This document shows, in pieces, positions 34,861 to 47,329 of a stretch of 64,000 bases of DNA. The notes beneath the pieces were generated by a model. It did not search any database. It was not told where the DNA came from and was given only the letters and a program-made list of their open reading frames with translations. The DNA is taken from positions 372,001-436,000 of the forward strand of contig JALJCO010009074.1 in assembly GCA_023101725.1 (NCBI GenBank). Reading direction: 5' to 3'. The translations under genes and the position numbers were made by a program. This DNA comes from Atherinomorus stipes. Taxonomy: Eukaryota > Chordata > Actinopteri > Atheriniformes > Atherinidae. The stretch's first letter is position 1; every line of letters begins with the position of its first letter.

Positions 34861-35579
34861 AAACCAAGAAAAAACTGGGGAGAAAATTCTATTTTCTTTT
34901 TTATCTTAAGTCTTTATTAGGCCCTTTAACAAAATATGGGGAAAAAAATGAACAAAAAACATTTTTGTGAATAAACCATTTATTGCTGTGCATCATGTCA
35001 AAATTATTATTGTGTAGTCTTCTGCCTCCTGCTTTCAGGTGTATCAGATTGTGTACAACAGAGTTTTAAGCAAAGTTTTTACCATAAAGTGATGCAAGGT
35101 CTCAGATGCAAAGGTTTTTTTTAGAAACTGCATGTATCAAATATGATGCATACGGCTTTATAGGGCTATAGGAACTGCATTCTTAGAACCTCTCTGTCTG
35201 AATGCACCTATTGTCAAACCAGTGCAGCTCCGTAACAGTTGTGGGTCTGCTTGTGCTGCTCTGGGTCGCTCCTTACAGTTCTGAGTCCACTTGGTGTCGG
35301 CATTGCAGGCTTTTAGCTGAACCGAGTGGACCTGAGGCTGGGAGACAGACTGTAGGCAGTTGGCTACAGTTCTACTCTCATCTAGCTTGTAAAACGGGAT
35401 TTCCTCAAATTCCTCAGCATGATCACACTCTTCTGAACTGGCTAATGATCCCACCACACAAACCAGTTCCAATCTAGTTGTTCTGGAGCATCTTTCATGA
35501 CTTCCACGGCTTTGATAAAACATGTAAATTTGATTAACTTCTAACTGCACAGAACTACTTATTTTATCGTGGTGTGTTG

Positions 35580-36400
35580 TTGTATGGCAAAGTTATTTGA
35601 AGTTAAGGTCGTGTCATCAGCACTTTAAGTAAACTGATTCATCTTGATGCCATTGATTGGCGACTGTGCAAAGAGGAAATGTAGACAGATGACTTAATTA
35701 AGTCCAGCGGCATCCTGAAAATAATTCTGTGCTGTTTTATCGCCTGCCATTTGAAAAAGATATCCATACGGAAACAACAGTCATTTAGTTTTAGGATAAA
35801 ATGAGTTGTAATGAGTGCCATTTAGCGTCGAGGAGAAAATGTGAAGTCATAAAGATATAGTTTGACAGAACTGGCAGGGATGCTAAATTAAATAAAGAGC
35901 ATGAGACATCTTGTGTCTCTCATGTTTTGTATTTCCTACAGTATATAAACAATTATGCGGGCAAGTGGACAATTATTCCTGACATGTCTAAATTCATACC
36001 CTGCTAGACACTGACCACAATATTTTCTTCAGAAATGAACAAATGTCTGTGTTTTGGGTTAAGTATAACAAACTAAGGGAGGATAGCAACAAAGTATTGT
36101 TTTTACTGTTTTTTCCTTTTTTTATATACTGTCACTTCAACAGCAGATGGATTGTTTTTTTGGGATGTTTATTACTTTAGATCAATGAATGGATTGACTT
36201 CTCTTCCTCTTTAGATGCATGAGCAGAGAGATGATTGTCAGCTAAAGCTGACAGGGGATCAGAAGAATAGAACAACTAGTCATTTTACAAATAAGTACCA
36301 GTTACCTTTAAATTTGCTATTCGTGTAGAAACAGCAGACAACATTTTCTTTACACTTGAACAATAAATCACCTCTGATATCACCTCTCCCCTGAGGAGGT
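35580..36400. other. Intergenic sequence, nothing recognised
   Basis: No supported coding segment, inverted repeat or RNA gene. Confidence 0.4.
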
Positions 36401-36410
36401 TCACATCCAC

Positions 36411-36483
36411 TGACCCAGGTGGGACTTGAACCCACAATCCCCAGCTCCGGAGGCTGATGCCTTATCCATTAGACCACTGGGTC
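36411..36483 (-). tRNA. trnaR-CCG: tRNA-Arg, anticodon CCG
   Basis: Read on the minus strand, 73 nt from 36483 to 36411. Acceptor GACCCAG pairs with CTGGGTC, discriminator A. A box tggtctaatgg, anticodon loop CTCCGGA with CCG at the 34-36 position (reads codon CGG), B box ggttcaagtcc. Layout and sequence match the vertebrate tRNA-Arg(CCG) family very closely, with no intron. No strong T-run terminator is evident just downstream on the minus strand, so activity is uncertain. Confidence 0.93.
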
Positions 36484-36489
36484 ACTGAA

Positions 36490-37165
36490 TTATTGCAGTG
36501 ATCCATACTAGATAGATTGTGTTAATTTTCAGCTGACATCAAAGATGGCATCTGTATTTCATCACAGCGCTGGGAAACGGTTCATGGATGAATGGCAAGT
36601 ACAATTGTTTATTGTTTCTACGAAAATGGCATTGAATTTATGTTTAAAAATCTAGATCAGAGGCTGCATTGTAAAACGGTGAAAGGATTATTTATGTAAA
36701 TGACAGTCATGGGATAACTTACTGTTAGAGGTAACGTCAACAGTTTTTATTCAATATTTGCAATGTTTTCATAGTTGCAGCTAAAGGCTGGAGTTGTGTG
36801 TGGGGTGATAACTTTGTCCACACCAACATCAAATCTACTCAATCTTCATCCCATGGTCTAGCGGGTGTTCTCAAGGCTGATGTATTAAAACGTCTCCACT
36901 CCATGAACTGAAAACACTGGCCTTGCAGTTGTTAGCAGTGTCTCTGCGAGCAAAAAGACTCGCACACCAATTTTCCACAGTTATGTAAGAACTGAGCGCA
37001 TGCCATGAATCCAAGCAAAGACACAGTGGATTTATCATTATAACTAGAGAGGTAAAGATACATCAATCATACAGGTGCATAAATGAAAGAGAATGCCTTT
37101 AAAAACAAACAAACAAAAAAAAAACTAACACAACTGTACTATGCAACTTTTTCCAACCAAGATGC
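36490..37165. other. Intergenic sequence, nothing recognised
   Basis: Apart from A-rich runs near 37100 I see no gene or bounded element. Confidence 0.4.
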
Positions 37166-37168
37166 GGC

Positions 37169-38203
37169 ATAACCAGGGGCAGATCTACAGGCCTCAGAGT
37201 CTTGGCTCCCGAGCTGCCCCCCCCCAAACCTTTATTTGTTGAAAATCATACTTGTAAAAACTTTAAACTTTTGAATGCCCAAAAGCCTCTTACTAAATAA
37301 AAAAATATATATATATATTTTAACTTAAATCTTTGTCCCTGAAAAGCTCCCTGCATCAGAAACCGTTTCCTGCCTCCCGCTCTGTGTCCACGCGCTGTGC
37401 TGCGTCACAGGCTCATGTACGCGACAGTCTGCAGTCGGGAAGATTGAAGCCACTGAGCCAGCCAGGTAAAGCCAGTTTCAACAGGTGATGTTCTAAAGCA
37501 CAAAGTTTGAGTAAAATTAAACTTATAATGACTAAAATGTCCACTAAAATAGACGGACAGTTGTGGTTCAGACAGTATGCTCAGTCGCGTTTGGTTTGTT
37601 AGAGCGTATTTACCTCATAACGTTAGATCAGTTAACACAAAAGCAGTTTATAAAGAGTTTAGAAATGCTTCGGGTTGCTGTTTCATGGGGTGAAGCTTGA
37701 CTGATTGCTCTATTTGATTAATAATAGCAATGAGACCGCAGCACAATGAAACATTACATCCTTGCTGTAAGACTTGGAAAATAAATAAGCTACACAGAAC
37801 AAGATGTCTAAATATAACTGCTTCTGTAACTCCTGTAAATGTGATAAATCATTTAATGTTTTTATAGTCTTCGTATAAGGATGCAACAAATTTGTTTTAA
37901 ACTTTGATGCTTGGAATTTGCAGGCTGCAATGAAAAGGAAGGAAGTACACTTCCCTTTCATTGTGGCCTTTTCATTTAGACATTTCCAGTGAGGGATGAG
38001 AAGGAAAAGGAGATGACAAGAAGTGAGGAAAGAGGGATGATAGAGACACCAGGAAGTTCACAGATGCAGAAAGCCACTGAAAGCACAGCAGGGCAAGAAA
38101 GAACTGCGGATGATGAAAGTGACATCAGTGATGAAGAGGAAAAGGTTTCGGAGTCAGAGAGAGAGACAGACGGGGGGGAAGAGGCTGATGTTGTACACTG
38201 AAA
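37169..38203 (+). mobile_element. Possible 5' part of a hAT-type element, cut by another insertion
   Basis: Starts near caggggcagatctacaggcc, which resembles ends of some fish hAT elements. It contains an exon-like open stretch at 37990-38201 and stops where the next element begins (tgtacactgaaaaaaatgat). Assignment is tentative. Confidence 0.35.
37990..38201 (+). pseudogene. Acidic exon-like open frame ended by a repeat insertion
   Basis: After an acceptor-like tttccag the frame reads about 70 codons rich in Glu, Ser and Thr, including DDESDISDEEEKVSESERE. There is no start ATG at its head. The stop codon is the TGA of the inserted element's terminus (cactgaaaaaaatg). It resembles low-complexity N-terminal regions of domesticated or hAT zinc-finger proteins, but no domain is identifiable. 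Confidence 0.35.
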
Positions 38204-38965
38204 AAAATGATACTTTGAACCAACCTAAAAAAATTAGTGTAATTTGTTACAGCTAAATATATTAGTTTTTCTTAAAGTACAATTTCGATTCAAAGTAACT
38301 CTTAATTTTGATTGAATAAGAATTAAAATATTAACTTATTACTGATAAATAAATTTACATTGAATCAAACCAAAAAAGCAATTTGAACTGAAGACAGAAG
38401 TCAATTTTTCCATCGATACAACTTTATTTTTTACATTGATACAACTTCATTTTTCACATCAATACAACATTTTTCACATCAATACAACTTCATTTTTCAC
38501 ATCAATACAACTTCATTTTTCAGATTGATACTACCTTATTTAAAACTATAAGTGCAAAGTACATTTATTCTTTGGACTTACTTAACTAAATTGCATGTAA
38601 CAAAATTACAGCAATTTAATTAATTTTCTTCAACTTAATTTCTTACTTTGTACATACCTAATAGTTTTCAGTAAGTTCAAAGTACATTTATTCTTTGGAC
38701 TTACTTAACTAAATTGCATGTAACAAAATTACAGCAATTTAATTAATTTTCTTCAACTTAATTTTTTACTTTATACATACCTAGTAGTTTTCAGTAAGTT
38801 CAAAGTACATTTATTCTTTGGACTTACTTAATTTAATTGCTGTAATTTTGTTACATGCAATTTAATTAAGTAAGTCCAAAGAATAAATGTACTTTGAACT
38901 TATTTAAAACTATTAGGTAGTATCAAAGTTTTTTTTCCCCAACTTAAAATTTTAAGTTCATCTAA
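38204..38965. mobile_element. MITE with internal direct and inverted repeats
   Basis: Left end cactgaaaaaaatgatactt. Inside are about four copies of a 22-24 bp unit atacaacttcatttttcaca (38420-38525), then two direct copies of a roughly 125-bp unit beginning aagttcaaagtacatttatt (about 38550 and 38675), and a third copy reversed near 38810-38920. Confidence 0.75.
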
Positions 38966-39113
38966 TAAAGTAGCATTTCTAATTATTTTTGAAGGTTGAT
39001 TTCTAAAGTCTAAATCTAAAATGTAACTTAACAAAATGACATTTCTTCCCCTCACTTTTAATATTAGCAAAGACAAACATTCAATTTATGAAGAATATTC
39101 ACTGAATGACTTT

Positions 39114-39770
39114 CATTCCCCCAACTTTCATATAATAGAGTTCCACAACGACTAAGCCAAAAAGGTCCATAAAAGTCCACAAAAACTTGTCAATATTCCT
39201 CCACACTGCTCATCCAATGTAATCCAAGTTTCCTGAGTTGGTAGCGTCCAGAATTTATTCGAAATTACATGATTTGGTATATTTCTAAAGCTTACCACGT
39301 CTAGCTTCCGCAAAGCGAGCCATTGCATGTTCACGACACTGCGGAAGCCGCGATGTTCAGCGCCTATTCTGCTGGTAATGCAAGCATAGAAGAAGAAATT
39401 CACTCTTTACATTAAGCTAAGAGCGAATGAGCTGTGGACAAACCGGAACACACACAAGAGGAGTTGGCCATTGATATAAATCAAAGAAAGAAAGAAAAAA
39501 AGAAAAAGAAAAAAAGAACGCGTAATCTCGTCTGCCACGGCTTCCATAGTGTCGTGAACTCGCAAGGGCGCACTTCGCAGCAGCTAGATGTTCTGCTGTG
39601 TAAGCTTTAAAAAACATACTAAATGATGTTGTTTCCAGTAAATTCTGGATGCTACCCACTCAGGACACGTGGATTACATTGGACGAGCAGTATGGAGGAA
39701 TATTGACAAGTTTTTGTGGACTTTTTGGTTCAGTTGCTGTTTAACTCCATTATACAAAAGTTGGGGGAAA
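39114..39770. mobile_element. Foldback element with arms of about 240 bp
   Basis: Left arm 39114-39372 and right arm about 39530-39770 are near-complementary: tcaatattcctccacactgc against cagtatggaggaatattgac, and ttcacgacactgcggaagcc against ggcttccatagtgtcgtgaa. The spacer holds an (AAAGAAA)n run. The right side continues to ctattcctttaag at 39892, a TTAA-type end; the left end is not found and may have been lost. Confidence 0.75.
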
Positions 39771-40724
39771 ACGAAAACCTGTCCGATCTCCGGCAACATT
39801 TGAGATAATAAAAAGTGCTCCAGAGTCTTGCTCACCATGAGGGTGAGTAGAAGATGAATGCACATCATTCTATGGCTGTACTATTCCTTTAAGTTTCTAA
39901 AAAGTTAAAGCAGAACTCAGTAACTTCAGTTTGGGGATTTGTTTCAGGTCTATCAAGGAGAGAGTTGCAAGTGCCGCTTACAAGCCAGAGATACAGGATA
40001 CGGGGGGGGTTATATCATGAATTATTCCATAAACACTTTGTTTAGCCCCACAGAGATTCTTAAAAGGCATTATTTGAGGTGAAAAAGTTACTGAGTTCTG
40101 AGTCCAATAAAATTCAGAAAGTTGGTTCAACATCATCACGAGCCAGTAACTGCTGGAATTTATCACTGTCAAGTCCATTTTCAAAGTTTCTGTTCTCACA
40201 AAGATGTTTCCATTAAAGAAAAAAACCTTGTGAACAAAGACAAAACCGAGAGTGGGAATTAAACTCTCAGAATAATGTTTTTCTTAAATCCAAAATCTAC
40301 ACAAAACACCATGCTTGTGAGAGTGATTCATGAAGAACTTCCACACCTTCAAAAATGATCTTGATGTCTTGGAGGCTGCAGAGTCCTCTTCTCTTCTGAT
40401 GTCAGACACTGCCAATGTCCATTGCTGAATCTCCGTTTCACCATCATCTTCTGACCAACCTGTTAAAAGAAATTAATTACAAAGTCGCTCTACTAAAAGC
40501 AGTTTATGGTTCAAAACTGAATCCACACCACTCAAATCTGAAAACTTTAGTTCCTGGTGATAGAAGATGTGATGACTAGGTGTGGGCTGATTCACTAATA
40601 AAAAATAAAAGATGCATCATGATGCGACACGCGTTCAACCCCTATCGTTCATTCATAAATCCAAAGTGTTGATTACTATTCTTAACCATTAAATGACCGA
40701 AACACAATAACAAAGTGCAGCAGT

Positions 40725-42390
40725 GGCTGCGTTTACATGGAGACTTTTTTCCCTTTCGGAATGAAATTATTCTGATCGATGATTTCACGGCAGCTGTTTA
40801 CATGGGAACTAATACATTCTGATCTGGCGTGTACATGCGCCAATATTTGTTCAGAATAATCCTGTCCGACATGCGCAGAATGATGTTACATCTTGTTATT
40901 TATTAAGACAGAGTAGGGCTGTGTTAAACGATTATTTTTTAAACGATTAATCTATCGATTATTTTTTCGATGCATGATTAATCTAACGATTCACTTTTTT
41001 AGTTCGATTCGACTCGATTCGATTATCGATTATCTCCTCATAAATTGACAGACAGCAATTTATATATGCTGATATAAATATCTAAAATGTAAAAAAAGAG
41101 CATGAATAAAAAGGCAGTGGGAGCAGCAGCCTGTCATGGAGTTTTTCATGAACCAACAGAATGTAAAATTTATGTTGAAAACACAGCAAACTGAAAAACA
41201 GGCTTTTAATTCTTTCATTTACATGAAAATAATAATTAAAAAGTCATTATTGAAATAATATGATCATGTATACTTGGAGGATTTAAGCTGAGACAGATAT
41301 TATTTTCCAACAAAAGATAATGAAGATAAGTAAACATTCAGAGTTGAACATCTATATTAAACATGGGTCTAGATTCCAGAAAAAGTGCATTCTAATCTTT
41401 ATTCTGTTAATGCTTAATACGGGTACCAATCACTTAAGAAATTAAATTAAAAATGCTTCATTTATCCCAGAAGTGACGACACAATACTATTACCAACAGA
41501 TGAAACACTAACATGAGGTTGAGAACGTGACTTTAATTATATTCAGTCAGAGACGAGACAGCTCCCGGCATCCGCTGCAGTTCCACCCACGGCCAGCAGA
41601 TGGAGCTCGTGCTTCATGCTGACCGTCTCAAACAGGCCTGACGTGTCTGAAGTCATGGCGTCCATCTCACGGAAGTCGCTCATGTCTCATTAGGCTTCGT
41701 AATCGCCATCCCTAATATATAGTTATACATTCGATAAACGAGTGTGGGCCTTCACTGCCTTACACTTTGGAAACTTGGAAGAGCCACTCGTGGAGATCGC
41801 GCCGCCATCTTTGTTTTAGTCTGAAGTCGCGTGGCGCCGCCATCTTTGTTTTGGTCTGACGACGCATCGGTACGCATATTTTGCGTCGACGTATTTTTTG
41901 CGTCGACGTGATCGGTTACGTCGACGAATCGTCCCAGCCCTAAGACAGAGGTTTACAAACAGCTAATCGTCACAGTCGTGGCTTCTGCAGGACTTTAATC
42001 AAGCAGCAGCTGATACTCAGGCACTCCTACTGGAAACAACCAAGAGAAAACGGCGTAGAGACAGAATGAGTAAAAAACAAACTCTGTTGCTGTCCAGGGA
42101 ATTACGTTGTTCACAGCCATCTGTCAAAGTGAGAAAATGTCACTTGTAGCACGTTGACGTCTTGAAGCATGCGCAGTAAGAGCGCAACCTCACAACTTTC
42201 CGATTCAGCGTTTACATGACACCCCGTTCGGTTTGGGGAAAGGAATAGTCTACCCCTGTGAAACCAAATGAAAATTCATTCGGTTCGGCACTTCTCGTTC
42301 GGAAAGAGGCGTTTACATGGATCATTTTCATTCCGAAAGAGCTTTTAAACCGAAAGCGATCGGTATATTTGGGTCCATGAAAACCCAGCT
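40725..42390. mobile_element. Harbinger-like element with ends 'ggctgcgtttacatgg', host of a nested hAT
   Basis: Left end ggctgcgtttacatgg; right end, inverted, agctgggttttcatgg. The hAT element 40914-41942 is inserted in it. It resembles the element at 30015-30687. No intact transposase frame was seen. Confidence 0.5.
40914..41942. mobile_element. Non-autonomous hAT element with perfect 8-bp duplication
   Basis: AGACAGAG at 40906-40913 and 41943-41950. Ends TAGGGCTGTGTTAAACG and ...GTCCCAGCCCTA. The right end is rich in gtcgacg (tacgtcgacgaatcg). 1,029 bp without a transposase frame. Confidence 0.92.
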
Positions 42391-42830
42391 ACTGACCCAA
42401 ATATACCGATTGCTTTTGATTTAAAAGCTCTTTCGGAATGAAAACAATCCATGTAAAACACCTCTTTCCAAATGAAAAGTGCTGAACTGAATAAAATTTT
42501 CATTCGGTTTCACGGGGCTAGACTATTCATTTCCCCAAATCGAATAAGGTATCATGTAAACGTTGAATCGAAACGTTGTGAGATTGCACTCTTACAGCGC
42601 ATTCTTCGACGAGAAGTAAACATGCAACGAGTGACGTTTCTTTACTTTGACAGATGGCTGTGAACAACAGAATTCCCTGGACAGCAACAGATATTTTTTT
42701 TACTCAAACGCTGTCTCTACACCTTTTCTCTTGGTTGTCAGCAGCAGGAGCGCATGAGTATCAGCTGCTGCTGAATTAAAGTCCTCCAGAAACCACGACA
42801 ACCATGACGATCAGTTTTTAGACCTCCATC
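41951..42830. repeat. Giant imperfect palindrome centred near 42384
   Basis: Arms of about 430 bp: 42361-42375 (cggtatatttgggtc) pairs exactly with 42394-42408 across an 18-nt loop, and matching continues outward (gctctttcggaatgaaaa on one side, attttcattccgaaagagc on the other; ctgtccagggaattacgttg on the left with a matching block near 42670 on the right). The left end abuts the hAT insertion. Confidence 0.85.
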
Positions 42831-43126
42831 TTCATTTTGGATAAATATAAATGCGTAAAATTAATGTAGCTTTATGAGCGGACATTAGAAGGACGACGAG
42901 TGGTTGGTCTCAAACAACCATTCTATTACTCAAAACCAGTTACTGTTGGCTGTAAGTAGGCTACACCAAAACAACAACGAACCTGTCCACTAGTCTCATG
43001 ACTGCCCTTGTCATTTATACACCATCAGAGCAAAGAACCTTTTATTCTTCCTGGTCAGCTGTCAGCATGAGCGGCAGCTGCAGGAAGCGTTCATGGACAG
43101 TCTGAAATCGCAGAACTTTACCTTAA

Positions 43127-43780
43127 AAGGGGAACTTCTGTTTTTATTTTATCTAGACCTATTTTCTAGCATAAATGCGTTCATTTACTCACCCAGACAG
43201 TTTTGGTGCAACTTGAATTCCTTTGGGAGATATTTAGATCCACTCCAGATCAGCGTATGTCCAATATAATGGCAGTGATGGGGCAAACGCGTGCAGCCTC
43301 TAAATAATCATTATCCGCCACAAACTCCTTCATTTCACCAATGTTTTGTTACCAAACATTAGTCGGACCCCTGTGAGCTCGAAGTGGCTTTTTCATGGGG
43401 ATTTGTCCTTATTTACAGACGTTTACTTGTTATGGTGTCGCATAATGATGACGTTTTCAAAGCCGGCGCTGTAAAAAGTTTGTAAATAAAGGACAAATCA
43501 CCATGAAAAAGCTTCTTCGAGCTCACAGGGGTCCGACTAAAGTTTCATAACAAAACATTGGTGAAATGAAGGAGTTTGTGGCAAATAATGTCTTAATTAG
43601 AGGCTGGACGCGTTTGCCCCATCACTGCCATTATCAGACATACGCTGATCTGGAGTGGATCTAAATATCTCCCGAAGGAATTGAAGTTGCACCAAAAATG
43701 TCTGGGTGAGTAAATGAACATATTTCATGCTAGAAAATAGGTCCAGATTGAAAGAAAAAAAAAAAAAAAGAATTCCCCCT
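43127..43780. mobile_element. TTAA-flanked foldback element
   Basis: TTAA at 43123-43126 and 43781-43784; ends AAGGGGAA and, inverted, AGGGGGAA. Arms of about 300 bp: ctccagatcagcgtatgtcc on the left and acatacgctgatctggagtg on the right, with a short central region near 43420-43480. Outer arm sequence is related to 15727-16888 (ctagaaataggtccag-type words). Confidence 0.85.
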
Positions 43781-43789
43781 TTAAACATT

Positions 43790-45175
43790 AGGCTACTTGA
43801 TCATGAACCTCATGAAGGTTGAGAACCACTGTCCGAGAGTGTCATACTTCTTGTATTAACAGGTGTATTTAAAGGCCTCCTTCCACTGAAAACCCGTTTA
43901 ACTTGCTCCTTCTGAAATACGGAGGGTTTCCCCTTGTTTACTTACACATGCTGACATGCTAGCGTTGCGTTCCCCCCAGTCGGCTGTGCTTTCTCATCAG
44001 AGAAACAATACGAAGAAAAGAGCGAATCTGGAACAGCCTCGCACTTCTACATCACATTTCAAATAGCGTATCCCACGTGGGGTTTCTATCTGTCCACTGG
44101 AAGGCAGGTAACCCTCCACTACACACTAGAGGTGAAGACAGCACGACTGTAGCTTCGGAGTTGAGAAGCTAATTAGCTAACTGTTTGTTAGCATGGCGGA
44201 ACAAACTTGTTTGTCGGCTCTATTTCCTGTCTGTAACAAAATAAGAGCGGAGGGCGGAGCTTCCTTCATACACTGATGGGAGGCAGCCAATCAGACGGAA
44301 ATTCATGAGAAGGACCCGGAAAAGCTGCCGTTGGACCACAAGCCTCTCTTCTAGTATACAAATACAGCTGGATACAAAGATACCAGAAGGTTTTTTTTAA
44401 ACAGAAACGATGCAGAATGCATTCAATAATAATGGAGAACACAGAAATATTAATGACATCACCATGGAAGTACAACTTTTAGCCTTAATTTTCATTCGCC
44501 AATTAAATAAATGTACCTGACGTGTTCAGCTCCCGGTCCTTGAGCAGGTGGGTTGCTCCGTCTGCGGCATCGGCACCAAGCACCAGTAGAATCTCCCCCT
44601 CGGTAGATAACACATTCAAATGTAACATGAAACACATTATCCTTGTTTTTCTACCAATACTTCACAAAAATGTAACCACTTCATAGAAACTATTAACGTG
44701 AACTTCACTTTCTGCACGTAATGGCCTTCAGTATGTATAAAAGAATTTCTAAAAGATATAACTAAAAACTGGTCACAATCAATGCTTTGGTATAAACAAA
44801 GATAAATGTTCCTTTTAAGACCCTTTTTATTTTGGCGTCTTAAACAAAGGCTGACAAAACAATTCATTGTGATTAATCACATTGTCAAAACAAGAGATTA
44901 ATTTATTCTTTAGTACTGCTATATGCAGAAATTACATTAACTTGTTTTTTGTTTTTTTGTTTTTTTTACACAACTTAAAGGCTAAAATCAAGCCAGAAAT
45001 CTGCGAGTTCTCCCGGACTCAAACCTGAATTTCAGCTTCACACAGTTGTGAAGTCAGCCTGTGAGGACTGTATCAGCAACATTCTGGACTAAACTGACAC
45101 CGTCTGAAGGACTTTAAGGAGACATGTAAGGACGGGGTTTCAGTAGTCTAGTCTAGTGTTCTGAAGATAAATGCA
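43790..45175. other. Repeat-like sequence, no gene recognised
   Basis: Contains gctaattagctaactgtttg and gttagcatggcggaacaaac near 44170-44200, typical of fish repeat or promoter-like DNA, but no bounded element or coding exon could be supported. Confidence 0.35.
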
Positions 45176-45177
45176 GA

Positions 45178-45390
45178 ACGGGCTTTATGCACAACTCCAC
45201 TACTTCCTGTACTTAAGCCAGCTCCTTTGTCTCCTGTCTTTCATTATTGCATGATTTGATTGATCTAGGTGTGCCTGACCTCAGTAAGCTACAACTGGAT
45301 TAATCAGTTTGTCCAGTAATGAAAGACAGGAGGGAAAGGAGCTGGCATAAATTCAGGAAGTAGTGGAGTTGTGCATAAAGCATATTCCTG
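45178..45390. mobile_element. Short foldback family, copy 1
   Basis: Left gggctttatgcacaactcca, right tggagttgtgcataaagc; inner gtctttcattattgcatgat answers gtccagtaatgaaagacag. Related copies at 49812-50028 and 51597-51775. Confidence 0.8.
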
Positions 45391-45425
45391 GTGAGACACC
45401 TTTCATTTTAATTATGTTCTAGAAG

Positions 45426-45833
45426 TAGGGATGTATACCGAGTACCGGTATCGTTTGGTACCAGTTCCTAATCTTAACGATACCAGGGTACCGTTAAGAT
45501 TCTGGACTAACGATACTCTTATTGATACTTTTTGTACATCTACCTAACCATCGAGTTATCATTACGCAGTCAAATAATCACAATGATGGACTAATACAGA
45601 CACAATTCCCTTATTCTCCCAGCGGTCCTTCACCCACTTTTATGTCCAGGCTTCTTCAACATCATCTGAACAAATATTCTCCACCGCTGGATCTTGTAAC
45701 ATCTTGTAATGTCTTTATTATTTACTCTAAGTTATGTTATAGTATCAATAAGAGAATCGATAAATACCTGTATCGATAAGGAGTATCGATATTGGTATCG
45801 GTATTGATAAAATCATAACGATATACATCCCTA
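45426..45833. mobile_element. Short hAT-type element with perfect 8-bp duplication
   Basis: TCTAGAAG at 45418-45425 and 45834-45841. Ends TAGGGATGTATACCG and CGATATACATCCCTA. The inside is rich in gtatcgat / ggtaccg words. 408 bp. Confidence 0.9.
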
Positions 45834-46454
45834 TCTAGAAGTGATAAAAGTAATGTGATCAATCACGATTAATCTTTTTGACAGCTCTTAAAAAAAAAAA
45901 AAAAAGTCAAAACAAAATGAAAAAAAATCAGTAATCCTCAAAATTATTCATAACCTCCAATTGAAGAAGGGAGAAAAACAGCCGTCAGTGAAATAAGTTG
46001 AAATTGACAAAAATATTGATAAAATTCTATGAAGATGACATTGATTTTGAATTGTGGTTCAAAAGGAATATTACAAATGCACAAAAAACAAGTAAACAAG
46101 CAGGATGGGGCTCCAAAGCAAACATTTTGGTGGGCAACATTTTGAGGCAATCACTGCATCGGGTGTTTTCTCTAATGTTCAAAAATGCTTCCTACACCTG
46201 TTGACAGATATTTTAGTCCACTGTTTGTGGGAAAGGTGCTCTAATGTGTCTGGAACAGTTTTGTTTATTAGTTGTTGGTTTTTTTTTTTTTTTTTTTTTT
46301 AAATGATCATTTCCCACCACAATTCAAAAGCAATATTTTATTTCACTGAATAATTCTGAAAATGTTTTATTTATCATTAGTTTCTTTAATTTCTTATTTT
46401 AATTACTATTGTGAATCTAGATTTTTCTTTAATTGTAGAGTATGAATAATTTTG

Positions 46455-46515
46455 AGGATGACTGTATATATACACACACACAATGTGTGTGTGTATATAT
46501 CTCTATATATGGACT
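46455..46515. repeat. (TA/CA) microsatellite hairpin
   Basis: tatatacacacacaca followed by tgtgtgtgtatata around ATG makes a near-perfect palindrome. Confidence 0.85.
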
Positions 46516-46519
46516 ATCT

Positions 46520-47320
46520 ATATAGATGGATAAAGAGAGAGGACGAGTTTAGTTTAATGAAATGCTTTGCCATCTATACAGTAATGTATGTCACAAGTAT
46601 GCATATTACTTAAAACAATAAAGTAGTTATTTAACATGCATTTCTATTTGGGGTTTATAAATCCTATTAAAACTTTAATTCACAACTTCATTATCTGACT
46701 TACCCAGTGACTTCATCAATATGGCTAAACTTGTGGCCTTTTCAGAGACACAGGAAACCTGATGACAAACAACAAGACCTTTATTTTTTTGGCATTGGAA
46801 CCATATATTTAATCTCATATGTCTTTCAGATATCAGAAACTCTGAATATTACTGTCAGAGAAACAGTGTATACTTAAAACTACCAAAACAAGTTGACAGA
46901 GGTTCATACTCAACACAGACAGGAACTGCAGGGTGTAAATGCTCACATCCAGGCTGTGGAGCATGTTTGTGCCCGTTCATAACGTGTCAAGTGAGATACA
47001 GCAGTGCTTATTTCACAGTACTGGAAATATGGTTTCTGATATCAATATACTGTACTTTTCTTTCTACTCCAAAGGCTTCATGTCTTTTGCAGTAATGCAA
47101 ATAACTAAAACAGCAATTTTCAATTGCAAAACAGAAAAAAGAAATTCAGTTTCTGTGCCTCGTTCAGCTTTGAGATCTGCTATCTGCCTGCATCTGTACA
47201 ACTTCGTCCCCGTCAAACAACACATTCATATGCATGTCAGAAAATACTTATGTATTTAACGACTTTGTTCAAAAACGAAAATAATCGTTTTTCCCCGACA
47301 ACTAAATGAACTTAACTTTG
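46520..47320. other. AT-rich sequence, nothing recognised
   Basis: No supported coding segment or bounded element. Confidence 0.4.
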
Positions 47321-47329
47321 CACTTGTAA

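Noticed and set aside
35158..35550. 130-codon open frame on the minus strand
   Set aside because: No recognisable motif, no splice signals, and it lies next to repeat-like sequence. A chance frame is more likely.
38420..38525. Regular 22-24-bp repeats considered as an array with spacers
   Set aside because: The units are contiguous, without unique spacers, and lie inside a MITE.
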